From Rhodococcus koreensis (GTDB taxonomy: Bacteria > Actinomycetota > Actinomycetes > Mycobacteriales > Mycobacteriaceae), in contig NZ_FNSV01000005.1 in the NCBI RefSeq assembly GCF_900105905.1, forward strand, positions 4,526,001 through 4,590,000: a stretch of 64,000 nt of DNA. Direction: 5' to 3'. Within the stretch, counting starts at the first letter, position 1, and each line of letters opens with the position of its first letter. Position numbers and translations under genes: made by a program. Below the pieces are notes generated by a model that had not been told where the DNA came from, did not search any database, and saw only the letters and a list, made by a program, of their open reading frames with translations. Shown piece by piece: positions 9,035-18,304 of this stretch.

Positions 9035-10930
9035 CTATTCGGAAACGCTATCGGGGAAGGCCGTCTGCGTGTATCCGCCGCGCAGGGTGCCTTCGATGTA
9101 GCTCGCCTTGCACGCCCGGCGGGCGATCTTGCCGCTCGACGTGCGAGGAATCGAGCCCGCGGGCACCAGCAGGATGTCGCGCGCCGTGACCCCGTGCCTG
9201 GTCGACAGCGCAGCCCGCACCGTGTCGGCGACGGGCTGCGGGTCGGCCTTGCCGGCACCCGGTGCGCGTTCGGCCACGATCACGAGCTGCTCGGAGGAGT
9301 CGTCCGCGTCGTAATTCAGACCCGAGTGCGTGTTCTCGAACACGACGGCCGGCAGCTGGTTGGCAGGGACCGCGAACGCGGCCACGAAGCCGGGGCGCAG
9401 CGCGGTGCTGGCCTCCTGCGCCGAGAACTCGAGGTCCTGCGGGTAATGGTTGCGCCCGTCGACGATCACGAGGTCCTTGACGCGGCCTGTGATGAACAGC
9501 TCACCGTCGATGTACACGCCGTAGTCGCCGGTGCGCATCCAGTTGGCGTCCGCGGACGTACCCTCCGCGTGGCTGCCCTCGGCGAGCCGGTTGGTGAGCT
9601 TGTTGTGGAACGTCTCCGCGGTCTCGTCGGTGCGTCCCCAGTAGCCGATGCCGATGTTCTCGCCGTGCAGCCAGATCTCACCGACCCGGTCGTCGGGCTG
9701 CTCGATGCGCGACTCCGGGTCGACGATGGCGGCCCACTGGCTGCGCGCGACGTAACCGCAGGACACCTGCGGGATGGCGTTCTCGGCGTCCTGGTCCACC
9801 TTCACGACGCGACCGGCGTTGAGTTCGTCGCGATCGACGTAGATGACGCGGGCCTCGTCCGAGTGCCGGGTGGAGGACACGAACAGCGTGGCCTCGGCCA
9901 TGCCGTACGAGGGCTTGATCGCCGTCTTCGGCAGGCCGTACGGCGCGAACGCCTCGTTGAACTTGCGCATCGACGACGTGGTGACCGGTTCGCTGCCGTT
10001 GATGAGGCCGATCACGTTGCTCAGGTCGAGGCTCTCGCCGTTCTTCGGCAGGCCGCGGGCGGCAGCGTGCTCGAACGCGAAGTTGGGTGCGGCCGCGAAC
10101 GTACCTGCGCCGTCCGACACCGCGGCCAGTTCCTTGATCCACCGGTACGGCCGCTGCACGAACGCGCGCGGACTCATGATGGTGATGTACTTGCCGCCGA
10201 GGGCGGGCAGGATGACGGTCAGCAGCCCCATGTCGTGGAACAGCGGCAGCCAGGTGACGCCGCGCGAGTTCTCGTTCAGCTCGATGGAGTCGACCATCTG
10301 CAGCGCGTTCGTGCCGACGGCGCGGTGCGTGATCTCCACACCGGCGGGCACCCGGGTCGAGCCGGACGTGTACTGCAGGTACGCGATGTCGTCGAGATCG
10401 ATCTCGGGGCGCACCCAGGACTCGCCGACGCTGTCGGGGATGGCGTCGACGGCGATGATCCGGGGGCGTTCGGCGGCGGGGAGGGACCGGAAGAACTGTC
10501 GAACACCCGCGGCGGAGGAGGTGGCCGTGAGGATGGCGGCAGGCTTGCAGTCACCGAGGACGGCGTGCAGACGGTCGGTGTGGCCGGGTTCGTCGGGGTC
10601 GAACAGCGGCACCGAAATCGTTCCGGCGTGGATGGCGGCGAAGAAGGAGATGACGTAGTCGAGACCCTGCGGCGCCAGGACCGCGACACGGTCGCCGGGC
10701 TTGGTGACCTGCTGGAGGCGCGCCGCGACGGCACGCAGCCGGTGGCCGAACTGTTCCCAGGTCAGCTCCTGCGCTTCGCCGTCTCTGTCCCGCGAATAGT
10801 CGATGTAGCGGTATGCCAGCTCGTCCGAGTTCTCCCGGGTGTGCCGCTGGACGTAGTCGACCAGCGTGCTTCCCGAGTCGAGCCTGATGTGGCCCGTCTC
10901 GTCGATAAAATCATCGAACTTCGCGTTCAT
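9035..10930 (-). CDS. fadD32: Long-chain fatty acyl-AMP ligase FadD32
   Basis: Activates the meromycolic acid as an acyl-adenylate and loads it onto the N-terminal ACP of Pks13. 631 residues (M. tuberculosis 637). The adenylate-forming P-loop motif YTSGSTRVPAGVEITH lies near residue 188, followed by WLPLFHDMGL, a SYGMAEATLF motif, the TGDYGVYIDGELFITGR hinge motif and a C-terminal SSGKIARRACK lysine region. ATG at 10930 is preceded at once by AGGAGATGGA, a good ribosome binding site; a longer frame upstream lacks one. First gene of the fadD32-pks13-accD4 operon; the 187 bp upstream are non-coding and should hold its promoter, though no clear -35/-10 pair was recognised. Confidence 0.97.
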   Translation of the reverse strand: MNAKFDDFIDETGHIRLDSGSTLVDYVQRHTRENSDELAYRYIDYSRDRDGEAQELTWEQFGHRLRAVAARLQQVTKPGDRVAVLAPQGLDYVISFFAAIHAGTISVPLFDPDEPGHTDRLHAVLGDCKPAAILTATSSAAGVRQFFRSLPAAERPRIIAVDAIPDSVGESWVRPEIDLDDIAYLQYTSGSTRVPAGVEITHRAVGTNALQMVDSIELNENSRGVTWLPLFHDMGLLTVILPALGGKYITIMSPRAFVQRPYRWIKELAAVSDGAGTFAAAPNFAFEHAAARGLPKNGESLDLSNVIGLINGSEPVTTSSMRKFNEAFAPYGLPKTAIKPSYGMAEATLFVSSTRHSDEARVIYVDRDELNAGRVVKVDQDAENAIPQVSCGYVARSQWAAIVDPESRIEQPDDRVGEIWLHGENIGIGYWGRTDETAETFHNKLTNRLAEGSHAEGTSADANWMRTGDYGVYIDGELFITGRVKDLVIVDGRNHYPQDLEFSAQEASTALRPGFVAAFAVPANQLPAVVFENTHSGLNYDADDSSEQLVIVAERAPGAGKADPQPVADTVRAALSTRHGVTARDILLVPAGSIPRTSSGKIARRACKASYIEGTLRGGYTQTAFPDSVSE

Positions 10931-11117
10931 TCCATCTCCTCCGAAGCGATCACACAGGCATGCCACCGGCATGACTGCGCCCCAGACTTCCTTCGCCGAA
11001 TCGGATCTTGTAAAACTCGTGGGAAACGACGTAACACGCCACTCACCCGAATAAGTTCATCGATTCCAAACCATCGATATGTTACAGATTGGCATCGCCG
11101 CCCTCGGTACGCTGCGT

Positions 11118-12107
11118 CTACTCGCCCTTCAGTTGCGAGATGATCGGCGCGAACGCATCCATCTGTGTGGGGAACACACCGACGTAGGACATTGTCGTCT
11201 TTTCTCGCACCATACGGATCTGATCGGCGATCTCCTCGAAGCTGCCGATCGCGAGATACGGCGAGCTCAGGATGTCTTCGACGGACAGCTTGGTGTCGAC
11301 CTCGATGTTGGGCGGGAAGCCCTGGTCGAGTGCGGCGAGCGCCATCTCGGCGGTCTGCTCACGGTCGTCGGTGATGACGATGGTGGTGATCGTCCAGTTC
11401 AGTTCGATGTCGTCGAACCGGTCACCGGCGGCCTCCCGGATCCGGTCGACGCGCTCCATCGTCTTCTCGAGCGTGACACCCGACAGGAGGAGCTTGCCTT
11501 CCTTGCTGGTCGGCGTCGCCACGGAGATGATGTCGGCGTACTTGGCGGCGAGCGCCAGCATCTTGGGGCCGCCGCCGCCGACGGCGATCGGGGGACGCGG
11601 ACCCTGCCGCGGTCGCGGGCTGCCCGTCAGGCCCTTGATCTGGTAGTACTTGCCGTCGAAGTTGCACTCCTGGCCGCGCAGCAGCACGTCGAGAATCTGC
11701 AGGGTCTCCTCGAGCTTGGCGATCCTGACGCCCGGGCGCTCGTAGTCGATGCCGCCCTTGTCGAACTCTTCCTTCATCCAGCCTGCGCCGATGCCGAGTT
11801 CGAGGCGGCCACCCGACAGCACGTCGATGGTGGCGGCGTCCTTGGCGAGGATCGCCGGATGCCGGAAGCCGTTGGCGAGGACGGCAGTGCCGAGCCGGAT
11901 CTTGTCCGTCGCGATCGCGAGCGCGCCGAGCGCGGCGATCGGCCCCACCTGGTTACCCAGGTGGTCCGGGATCATGAAGCTGTCGAACCCGAGTTCCTCG
12001 GCCTTCTGCGCAAGCTTGACGAACCGACGCGCGCCGCCCTCGTCCGCGTTGCCCTCTCCGCCTGCCGCGAATCGGAACTTACGCAACGAGCTGGCGTCGG
12101 AACTCAT
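11118..12107 (-). CDS. LLM class F420-dependent oxidoreductase
   Basis: 329-residue luciferase-like monooxygenase fold protein, cytoplasmic, of the F420-dependent subgroup. Family marks: DSFMIPDHLGNQ near residue 42, LGTAVL, HPAILAKDAATIDVLSGGRLELGIGAGW in the first half, and a Gly-rich AVGGGGPKML segment that would contact the cofactor phosphate. ATG at 12107 has AGGAGAA 8 bases upstream; the longer upstream frame has no support. It sits between fadD32 and the cutinase-like gene on the same strand with about 190 bp on each side, so it is probably its own unit. Substrate unknown; placement in the mycolate locus does not prove a role there. Confidence 0.85.
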   Translation of the reverse strand: MSSDASSLRKFRFAAGGEGNADEGGARRFVKLAQKAEELGFDSFMIPDHLGNQVGPIAALGALAIATDKIRLGTAVLANGFRHPAILAKDAATIDVLSGGRLELGIGAGWMKEEFDKGGIDYERPGVRIAKLEETLQILDVLLRGQECNFDGKYYQIKGLTGSPRPRQGPRPPIAVGGGGPKMLALAAKYADIISVATPTSKEGKLLLSGVTLEKTMERVDRIREAAGDRFDDIELNWTITTIVITDDREQTAEMALAALDQGFPPNIEVDTKLSVEDILSSPYLAIGSFEEIADQIRMVREKTTMSYVGVFPTQMDAFAPIISQLKGE

Positions 12108-12299
12108 GAATAGCTTCTCCTGTGGTGTAACGCCCCCGTTCAGGACGTGAACATCGGTGGGTCGGGCACGGGTGGTGCAGCAACAGTGCAGCACTCTACC
12201 GGTGCCGGGAAACGCACACTACCGGCGAGTACGCGCCGCGGCCATCTGCTCGGGACGATTCACGGCACACCGACCACGGTGAACCCATCCGCCACAAAA

Positions 12300-13280
12300 T
12301 CAACTGTGGGCCGGGGTCGGGGCGGCCTCTATCTTCTCGGCTGCCCATCCGGCGATCCACTGCGTGGCCGTCGTGCCGGAGTCGTCGACGACGTACGAGT
12401 TGTACATCGCGTGGACCGGGTTGTTGTTGTACTCGAGAAGACGCAGCCCGCTGCCGATCCAGTTGCTCGGCTTCAGCGCCTGCGCCGGCGCGTCGCAGAT
12501 CCCGTCCGTGGGGGCGCAGATCTCGACCGCCCGGTCGGTGAGGTCACCGAAACCACCGGGCCGCTGACCGGTCATCGTGATGCCCGGGATCTGCAGACCG
12601 GCCAGGGACAGTTCGGCTCCCACACCGGTGACCGGCTGCCCGACGTTCGTCGCTGCGGCCGGGTCGCGACGGCCATCGGCGATGAGCCCGACACCCAGCA
12701 CCAGATCCGCCGGAACAGGGCCGTCACCTGCGCCGATGCTCGAAGCGACGTCGCCGGCGATGACCGCACCCTGGGAGAAGCCGGTGAGCAGGAAGCTGGT
12801 CAGCGGGCACTCGGCGTGCCGGCGGACCAGGATGTCGTTGGTGGCGGCGGTGCCGGCGCCGCGGCTGTTGTTGTACGACTGCTGCCCGTCCGGCGGGAAC
12901 GCGACCGGGTTGGAGAACTGCGCGACGTACGGAACCGTGTACACGTCGGCGCGCGAGGACTCGAACTGCTCCTGCAGCGGACGCGACACGTTGAGCATCA
13001 GCGACGCCGGGTTGGCCGTCGGGTTGTACGGGTCGTCGGTGGCGCTGGACTCCCATGTGCCCGGGACGACGACCACCTGGACGTCGGGACAGCTCGCCGG
13101 CTGGGCATTGGGACGCTCGGGACCGGGCGGCGTCGGGATCGGTTTGGGCAGCCGCCCGGCGAGCAGATACCAGAGTGCGATCACTGCGACGAGAATCACC
13201 AGCAGGACCACGATCAGCACCAGCAGTTTGCGCAGGAGGCTGCTCTTCTTCTTCCGCGTTCCGCGCCCGGTCACCGACAT
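12300..13280 (-). CDS. Membrane-anchored cutinase-family lipase/thioesterase (Rv3802c/Culp6-like)
   Basis: 326 residues. A basic N terminus and one hydrophobic helix (about 18-40) anchor it, with the catalytic domain outside. A Pro-rich spacer precedes the alpha/beta-hydrolase cutinase domain. Nucleophile Ser169 lies in GFSQG, a likely acid Asp259 in TDGIC and His290 in NPVHAMY. Synteny and architecture match M. tuberculosis Rv3802c, an essential phospholipase A/thioesterase of the mycolate locus, placed there between fadD32 and fbpD. It starts 6 bp after the stop of the DUF732 lipoprotein gene, so the two are very probably one operon. An exact substrate cannot be read from sequence. Confidence 0.9.
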   Translation of the reverse strand: MSVTGRGTRKKKSSLLRKLLVLIVVLLVILVAVIALWYLLAGRLPKPIPTPPGPERPNAQPASCPDVQVVVVPGTWESSATDDPYNPTANPASLMLNVSRPLQEQFESSRADVYTVPYVAQFSNPVAFPPDGQQSYNNSRGAGTAATNDILVRRHAECPLTSFLLTGFSQGAVIAGDVASSIGAGDGPVPADLVLGVGLIADGRRDPAAATNVGQPVTGVGAELSLAGLQIPGITMTGQRPGGFGDLTDRAVEICAPTDGICDAPAQALKPSNWIGSGLRLLEYNNNPVHAMYNSYVVDDSGTTATQWIAGWAAEKIEAAPTPAHS

Positions 13281-13286
13281 CGGCGT

Positions 13287-13862
13287 CTACTTGCAGTAGG
13301 TCGCGTGTGCGACGTCCATGTAGGTCGTGGCGTTGGCCGTCGCCTGCTCCTGGGTCAGTTCCTTCCCCGCAGCGGACGCCTCGGTGCCGACCATCGCTGT
13401 GACGAACACCATCGCTTCGGCGTCGCTCTTGCCCTCGGCCTTGGCCTGGCAGATGAAGTCGGCGGTGCTCACGGCCATGGTGCCGTCGGCGGCGGGCTCG
13501 ATGCCCTTGGCCTTCAGCGCGTCGAGGAACTTCTGGCCGTCGGCACTGACCGGGACCTCGCTGGGGCCGGGGAAGTCGCCCGGAACTTCCTCGGGCTGCG
13601 CCGGCGGCGCCGTCGCCGCCTCACCCGGGCTGGTCACCGGCGCGGAGGCCGAGGCCGAGGCGCTCACGCTGGGCGCGGCGGACGCCGAACTCTCGGCGGC
13701 GCTGGACACGGCCGCCGACGTCGGGGCGCTGGTGGACGGGTTCGACGTGGCCGTGGAGTCGTCGCTACCGCACCCGACCAACAATCCGCTCGCTGCGACG
13801 GCGAGCGCGCCTACCGCGATCGACCGTCGGAAGGTGGTGCTGATACGTGAGTGCTGCGGCAT
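13287..13862 (-). CDS. DUF732-domain lipoprotein
   Basis: 191 residues. Signal peptide with lipobox LLVGC gives lipidated Cys31. A long Ser/Ala/Thr-rich low-complexity spacer (about 35-90) follows, then a C-terminal domain (about 105-191) with the DUF732 pattern: FLDALKAKGI, a Cys in DFICQAK and a final Cys in HATYCK, likely forming a disulfide. Directly upstream of, and probably co-transcribed with, the cutinase-like lipase. Function of DUF732 is unknown; an envelope role next to the lipase is inference. Confidence 0.8.
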   Translation of the reverse strand: MPQHSRISTTFRRSIAVGALAVAASGLLVGCGSDDSTATSNPSTSAPTSAAVSSAAESSASAAPSVSASASASAPVTSPGEAATAPPAQPEEVPGDFPGPSEVPVSADGQKFLDALKAKGIEPAADGTMAVSTADFICQAKAEGKSDAEAMVFVTAMVGTEASAAGKELTQEQATANATTYMDVAHATYCK

Positions 13863-13988
13863 CTATTTCCGTCCTTGCTTTCCAAGTCGTTGTCTCTCGA
13901 CAGGGTACAGACGCAGATCGGGCGGAAACCTGGTCCGCCGGACCCGGCCCCGCCCGCTGCGCGTGAGATTTCTAGTACGGTGCGGCCA

Positions 13989-15875
13989 TCAGTGAATCTC
14001 GGCCTTGTTGTCGATCACTGTGACGTAACCGGTCTGGAAGTTCTGCTGTACGCCACCGGGAATGGCGAACTTGTCGCTGATCGGGAACCCGAGCCGGCCG
14101 CCCTCGTAGCCTGCGCTCTTCCAGGCGTCGAAGATCGGTCCGTTCTCGACGGCCCAGGCGCCCGACAGCGGACTCCAGTAGATGTTGCCGCCCTCGAACT
14201 GGTTGAACCGGCCGCCGTCCTTGACGGGGATCTCGCTGGTCTTCGGGAATCCGAGCCAGCCGCCCTCGTAACCGAGTTCGGCGTACTTGCCCATGATCAT
14301 TCCCTGCACGCGGTGGGTGCCGTTCGCGGGACTGAAGTACATGGCGCCGATCTCGAAGCCCTGCACTGCGCCGTCCTTGCCGGGCGTGGGAACTTCCTCG
14401 GCCACCGGGTATCCGAGCGGTCCGGCCTCCCAGCCCTGCCGTGCCCACTCGTCCCGGATCGCGCCGCGGACGGCGTGCGCCCCGGTCTGCGGCGACCAGT
14501 AGACGGACCCGCGCTCGAAGTGGTTGAAGCGACCACGTCCGTCGGGGGTGGCCAGTTCGGGCGTCGTCGGGTAGCCGAGCGACCCGCCCGGACCGCCGGT
14601 CGCCTGGTAGACGCCACCGATGGCGCCGGCCACCGGCTGCGCGCCGGTGTCGGACTTGACGAAGATCCGGCCGTTGCGGAAGTCCTGGACCGTTCCGCCC
14701 GCGAGGCTGTACTCGGGGGTCAGGCAGTCGCCGATCCACGGGTTCGCGCCTGCGACACCGGCGATGGACCCACCGGTGGTGCACACCGGCTTCTCGGGTT
14801 CGACGTCGACGGCGCCGGCGAGCTGCGGCCACAGCTGGTGGAGTTCGAATTGCCAGTACGGCCACGAGTGCGTGCCGGACGGCCGGTAGTTGACCTGGGC
14901 GGGGATGCCCAGCTTGTTGAGCTTGGTCGCGAACGTCTGGGACGTGAGCCGGCTGAGGATCTCGAGCCCCATGCCCGCGTAATTGGTGCTGACGCCCGGG
15001 ATTCCGGACGGCTGGTCGTACGGACCCGTGGTGCCGCTGCCGCTGGAGATGTACAGGCTGACGCCCTTGAGCTTGTCGGCCAGCAGGTAGGGGTCGTGTT
15101 CCTCCCACGCAGAGCTGGTCGGGGGCCCCCACATCGCGTCCGCGTCGAATCCGCCCGCATCGCTCATCGCGTAGGCGACGGCCTGCGGCATGCCGAGCGC
15201 CGTGGTGGTGAGCATGCCCGACAGCGACGCGGCGAACTTGAAGAATCCCTGGTTGCGGGCCGCGAGGAACATCGCGGACGTGCCGCCCATCGACAGTCCG
15301 ACGACGCCGCGTGTCTTGGTGGTGCGCCAATCGCTTTCGAGGATCGGGGGCAGTTCCTTCGTGAGGAACGTCTCCCACTGGTAGTTCTGACCGTTGTCCT
15401 GGGCCACCCAGTCGGAGTAGAAGCTGGACTGGCCGCCGACCGGGAGGACGACGTTGATGTTCTTGTCGGCGAAGAACGATTCGGCGTCGGTCTCGAGCGT
15501 CCAGCCGTTTTCGTTGTCCTGCGCGCGGAGGCCGTCGAGCATGTAGACGGACGGGAACTTCTCCGTCGGCTTCGAGTTCCAGTCCCGCGCCAGCAGCATC
15601 TGCACCTGGATCGGCACACCCATCGACGGGGAGTTGATCCAGATCGCCACGCGACGGTCGGTGAGCCAGTCGACGTGATGGATCGTCGCGCCGCCCGGGG
15701 CCTGGGTGGCCACCGGGGCCTGCGCCGCGACGGGCGCAGCCGAGACGGTGGCGGTCTGGGTGAACCCGACCGCCACCGGCACCACGAGCACAGCGGCAAG
15801 CGAGGCGAGCGCGCGCCTTCGAACGTTTCCGGTCGACGAACGCTGACGTTCTGCCCTGAACAGGCCTACTCGCAT
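13989..15875 (-). CDS. Secreted mycolyltransferase (antigen 85 family) with C-terminal LGFP repeats
   Basis: Transfers mycolates between trehalose mycolates and arabinogalactan outside the membrane. 628 residues, about twice the length of plain antigen 85 proteins. Signal peptide in the first about 45 residues; esterase domain to about residue 350 with YMLDGLRAQ, SSFYSDW, nucleophile motif GLSMGG and GTHSWPYW carrying the catalytic His. The second half holds at least four LGFP/LGYP repeats (LGYPTTPE, LGYPVAEE, LGFPKTSE, LGFPISDK), a cell-wall-binding module, as in corynebacterial Cop1/PS1. ATG at 15875 (MRVGLF) chosen; a GTG six bases upstream is possible. First of three tandem paralogues counted from the window start. 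Confidence 0.93.
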   Translation of the reverse strand: MRVGLFRAERQRSSTGNVRRRALASLAAVLVVPVAVGFTQTATVSAAPVAAQAPVATQAPGGATIHHVDWLTDRRVAIWINSPSMGVPIQVQMLLARDWNSKPTEKFPSVYMLDGLRAQDNENGWTLETDAESFFADKNINVVLPVGGQSSFYSDWVAQDNGQNYQWETFLTKELPPILESDWRTTKTRGVVGLSMGGTSAMFLAARNQGFFKFAASLSGMLTTTALGMPQAVAYAMSDAGGFDADAMWGPPTSSAWEEHDPYLLADKLKGVSLYISSGSGTTGPYDQPSGIPGVSTNYAGMGLEILSRLTSQTFATKLNKLGIPAQVNYRPSGTHSWPYWQFELHQLWPQLAGAVDVEPEKPVCTTGGSIAGVAGANPWIGDCLTPEYSLAGGTVQDFRNGRIFVKSDTGAQPVAGAIGGVYQATGGPGGSLGYPTTPELATPDGRGRFNHFERGSVYWSPQTGAHAVRGAIRDEWARQGWEAGPLGYPVAEEVPTPGKDGAVQGFEIGAMYFSPANGTHRVQGMIMGKYAELGYEGGWLGFPKTSEIPVKDGGRFNQFEGGNIYWSPLSGAWAVENGPIFDAWKSAGYEGGRLGFPISDKFAIPGGVQQNFQTGYVTVIDNKAEIH

Positions 15876-16006
15876 GACGTTCACTCTCTCTCTGCGCGTC
15901 GAGGCCAACACGGAGCACGGCCTCGCGTTCCGGTTCTTTCTACACGCAAACAACAGACGAGTGGGAGTGCCGCGCTGTTACAGCTGGTGCAATTGTTACT
16001 TCCGAA

Positions 16007-17002
16007 CTACCCGATCGTGTTGCCGAGATCCCCGGCCAGATCGTGGATCTGCTGCTGCCAGTAGCGCCACGTGTGGATGCCGCGCGGCGGGAAGCTGTAT
16101 GTGACGTTCTTCGCGCCGAGGGTCGCCATCTTGACCTGGAAGGCACGCGTGTTCGCCAGCGACAGCGCCTCGAGGCTCGCACCGGTGCTCGCGTTGAACA
16201 CGTCGATGACGCCGGTCGGTGCGGCTCCGCCGGGGGCGGGGATGCCGTTGGCGGCCGACACCCACAGGCGGGTGTTGTTGTCGCGAAGCTTGTTCGCGAA
16301 CACGAACGGGTCGTTGCGCAGCCACGCCGGGTTCCACGGCGGGCCCCACATGGCGTCGACGTTGTAGCGGCCGGCGTCGAGCATCGCGACGCGGATCGCC
16401 TCACGCATGCCGGGAGCCGAGATGTTCAGGTAGCCCGACAGCGAGCCCGCGTAGTTGAACTGCTCCGGGTGGTAGGCGGCAAGCGTCAGGGCGGCGCTGC
16501 CACCCATCGACAGGCCGATGACGCCGTTGCGGGTGGACTGGAAGCCGAGGCGGTTCGCCAGTGCGTCGCGCAGTTCCTCGGTGAGGAACGTCTCCCACTT
16601 GTACGGGGTCTTCTGGCCGTTGAAGTTCGAGTTCGACAACCAGTCGGAGTAGAAGCTGGACTGTCCGCCGACCGGCTGGACGACGTTGATGTTCTGCGAG
16701 GCGAGGAACGGGCCCGCATCGGTGTTGACTTCCCAGCCGCTCAGGTCGTCCTGCGCGCGCAGGCCGTCGAGCAGGTAGACGACCCGGTTGGTGTTGCCGT
16801 CAGCGGCCCGCCAGATGCGGCTCTTGATCGGACCCATGGAGGAGTCGACCCAGAAGTCCTGCGCTGCGGGGTCGAAGGCTGCGGAGGCCGTTGCGCCGCC
16901 GCCCACCATGGTCACGCCCAGTGGCAGTGCGACCGCCAGAGCAATTGCGGCGGCGGTACGCCTGGCCCATCCGCTTGTTCTCGTCGAACCCCCAACTCGC
17001 AT
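16007..17002 (-). CDS. Mycolyltransferase, antigen 85 family
   Basis: 331-residue secreted esterase-fold mycolyltransferase, the size of mycobacterial Ag85. Signal peptide with a twin-Arg-like region (SGWARRTAAAIALAVALPLG) and cleavage near ASA-AF. Catalytic serine in GLSMGG, YLLDGLRAQDD, QSSFYSDW, AMWGPPWNPAWLRNDP, and His in GIHTWRYW. ATG at 17002 with upstream GGAGGGAAG chosen. It shares long identical blocks with the neighbouring gene at 17294-18304 (for example the 30-residue block around LNISAPGMREAIRVAM), a sign of tandem duplication or gene conversion. Confidence 0.93.
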   Translation of the reverse strand: MRVGGSTRTSGWARRTAAAIALAVALPLGVTMVGGGATASAAFDPAAQDFWVDSSMGPIKSRIWRAADGNTNRVVYLLDGLRAQDDLSGWEVNTDAGPFLASQNINVVQPVGGQSSFYSDWLSNSNFNGQKTPYKWETFLTEELRDALANRLGFQSTRNGVIGLSMGGSAALTLAAYHPEQFNYAGSLSGYLNISAPGMREAIRVAMLDAGRYNVDAMWGPPWNPAWLRNDPFVFANKLRDNNTRLWVSAANGIPAPGGAAPTGVIDVFNASTGASLEALSLANTRAFQVKMATLGAKNVTYSFPPRGIHTWRYWQQQIHDLAGDLGNTIG

Positions 17003-17084
17003 GAACTCGTCTTCCCTCCGCTTGATGCGTCTCGCGCCGCGGCCGCGGCAACCTCTCGATAACTCTCGTGAAAATCTCACGTAC

Positions 17085-17124
17085 AGACGCCACCCGCGCA
17101 GCGCTCGCTGCGCGGGTGGCGTCT
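17085..17124. terminator. Perfect 19-bp hairpin between two mycolyltransferase genes
   Basis: Arms 17085-17103 and 17106-17124 are perfectly complementary with only CT between them. It lies downstream of the 17294-18304 gene and about 80 bp upstream of the next start. Very stable, no T-run. It may end the upstream transcript or act as a cruciform or leader structure. Confidence 0.6.
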
Positions 17125-17238
17125 CGACGGGATCACCTTACTGACAAAAGGACCCGTTGTGCACTCCCGGGGGGAACGGATTCCGAGGTTTTCCTCTCAC
17201 CCTCCGATCCGGGACCGTGCACTTCAGAACGCACGAGC

Positions 17239-17265
17239 GCCGCCCCGCCGGTGAGGCGGGGCGGC
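17239..17265. terminator. 11-bp GC hairpin just after mycolyltransferase stop
   Basis: Arms 17239-17249 and 17255-17265 pair perfectly around a GGTGA loop, about 30 bp after the stop of the minus-strand gene ending at 17294. With the 17085 hairpin it gives two terminator-like structures in tandem within 291 bp. Confidence 0.6.
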
Positions 17266-17293
17266 ATTCGCCACGAATGTGGTGGCGTCTAGA

Positions 17294-18304
17294 TCACCAG
17301 GCGCCCAGCGTGTCCAGGATCTGGCCGCGGGCCTTCCACAGCTCGGCACCCCAGTACGGCCACGAGTGCGTGCCGTTGGCCGGGAAGTCGAAGGTGGCCG
17401 GCACACCGAGGCTGGCCAGACGCACCTGGAAGGCGCGGGTGTTGGCCAGGGCGAGGGCCTCGAGGCCCATGCCGTTCGCGGTGTTGTAGTAGTCGATCGG
17501 CGCGCGCGGGTGATCGAATTCACCGGGCAGGCCGCTGGCGGCCGAGATGAACATCGACAGGCCGTTCAGGCGCGGCGCGAAGACGAACGGGTCGTTGCGC
17601 AGCCACGCCGGGTTCCACGGCGGGCCCCACATGGCGTCGACGTTGAAGCGGCCGGCGTCGAGCATCGCGACGCGGATCGCCTCACGCATGCCGGGAGCCG
17701 AGATGTTCAGGTAGCCGGACAGCGAACCGGCGAACTTGAACTGGTCGCGGTGGTACGCGGCGAGCGTCAGGGCGGCGCTGCCACCCATCGACAGGCCGAG
17801 GACGGCGTTGTTGGTGCGCGAGACACCGTAATTGGCCAGGAAGTCGGGCAGTTCCTGGGTCAGGAACGTCTCCCACTTGTAGGTGACGGGCTGACCGTTG
17901 AAGTTGCTCGCCGAGTACCAGTCCGAGTAGAAGCTGGACTCGCCGCCGACGGGCATGACCAGGGTCACGTTGTCGTTGCGGTACTGGTCGAACGCGTTGG
18001 TCTCGAAACTCCATGCGTTGCGGTCGTTGCGGGCGCGCAGTCCGTCGAGCAGGTACAGCGCCGAGCTACCGCCACGGGCCGCCCACTGGACCTGAACCTT
18101 GATCGGTCCCATGGAAGAGGGAACCCACAGTTCCTCGTAGCCACCGGCCGGCGCGGTCTTGGCGGGCCCCGCGTGCGTCGGTGCTGCTGCAGCAACGGCT
18201 CCACCAGCGATTCCTGCGCCTACAGGCAGTACCAGTGCGACGGCGCCGATGGCCATCGCACGCTGCTTGAGGCGCTGAGACAACCTCGGTCTGGCAAAAC
18301 GCAT
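17294..18304 (-). CDS. Mycolyltransferase, antigen 85 family
   Basis: 336-residue secreted mycolyltransferase. Basic N terminus and hydrophobic signal (residues about 15-42), then the esterase domain: VQVQWAARGG, YLLDGLRARND, ESSFYSDWYS, nucleophile motif GLSMGG, AMWGPPWNPAWLRNDP and the catalytic-His motif GTHSWPYW. A Glu in GLEALALANTRAFQV is a candidate for the catalytic acid. Start ATG at 18304. It follows aftB (337 bp away), which matches the aftB-fbpA-fbpD order of M. tuberculosis Rv3805c-Rv3803c. Nearest relative in the window is the gene at 16007-17002. Confidence 0.93.
   Translation of the reverse strand: MRFARPRLSQRLKQRAMAIGAVALVLPVGAGIAGGAVAAAAPTHAGPAKTAPAGGYEELWVPSSMGPIKVQVQWAARGGSSALYLLDGLRARNDRNAWSFETNAFDQYRNDNVTLVMPVGGESSFYSDWYSASNFNGQPVTYKWETFLTQELPDFLANYGVSRTNNAVLGLSMGGSAALTLAAYHRDQFKFAGSLSGYLNISAPGMREAIRVAMLDAGRFNVDAMWGPPWNPAWLRNDPFVFAPRLNGLSMFISAASGLPGEFDHPRAPIDYYNTANGMGLEALALANTRAFQVRLASLGVPATFDFPANGTHSWPYWGAELWKARGQILDTLGAW

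Noticed and set aside
3844..9189. 1781-residue open frame antisense to pks13
   Set aside because: Long antisense frames arise from GC-rich codon bias; its product is Arg/Asp/Val-rich with no family features, whereas Pks13 opposite has all domain motifs.
13972..15918. 648-residue frame on the same strand as the LGFP mycolyltransferase
   Set aside because: Shifted frame of the real gene; Arg-rich and lacking the GLSMGG and LGFP motifs.
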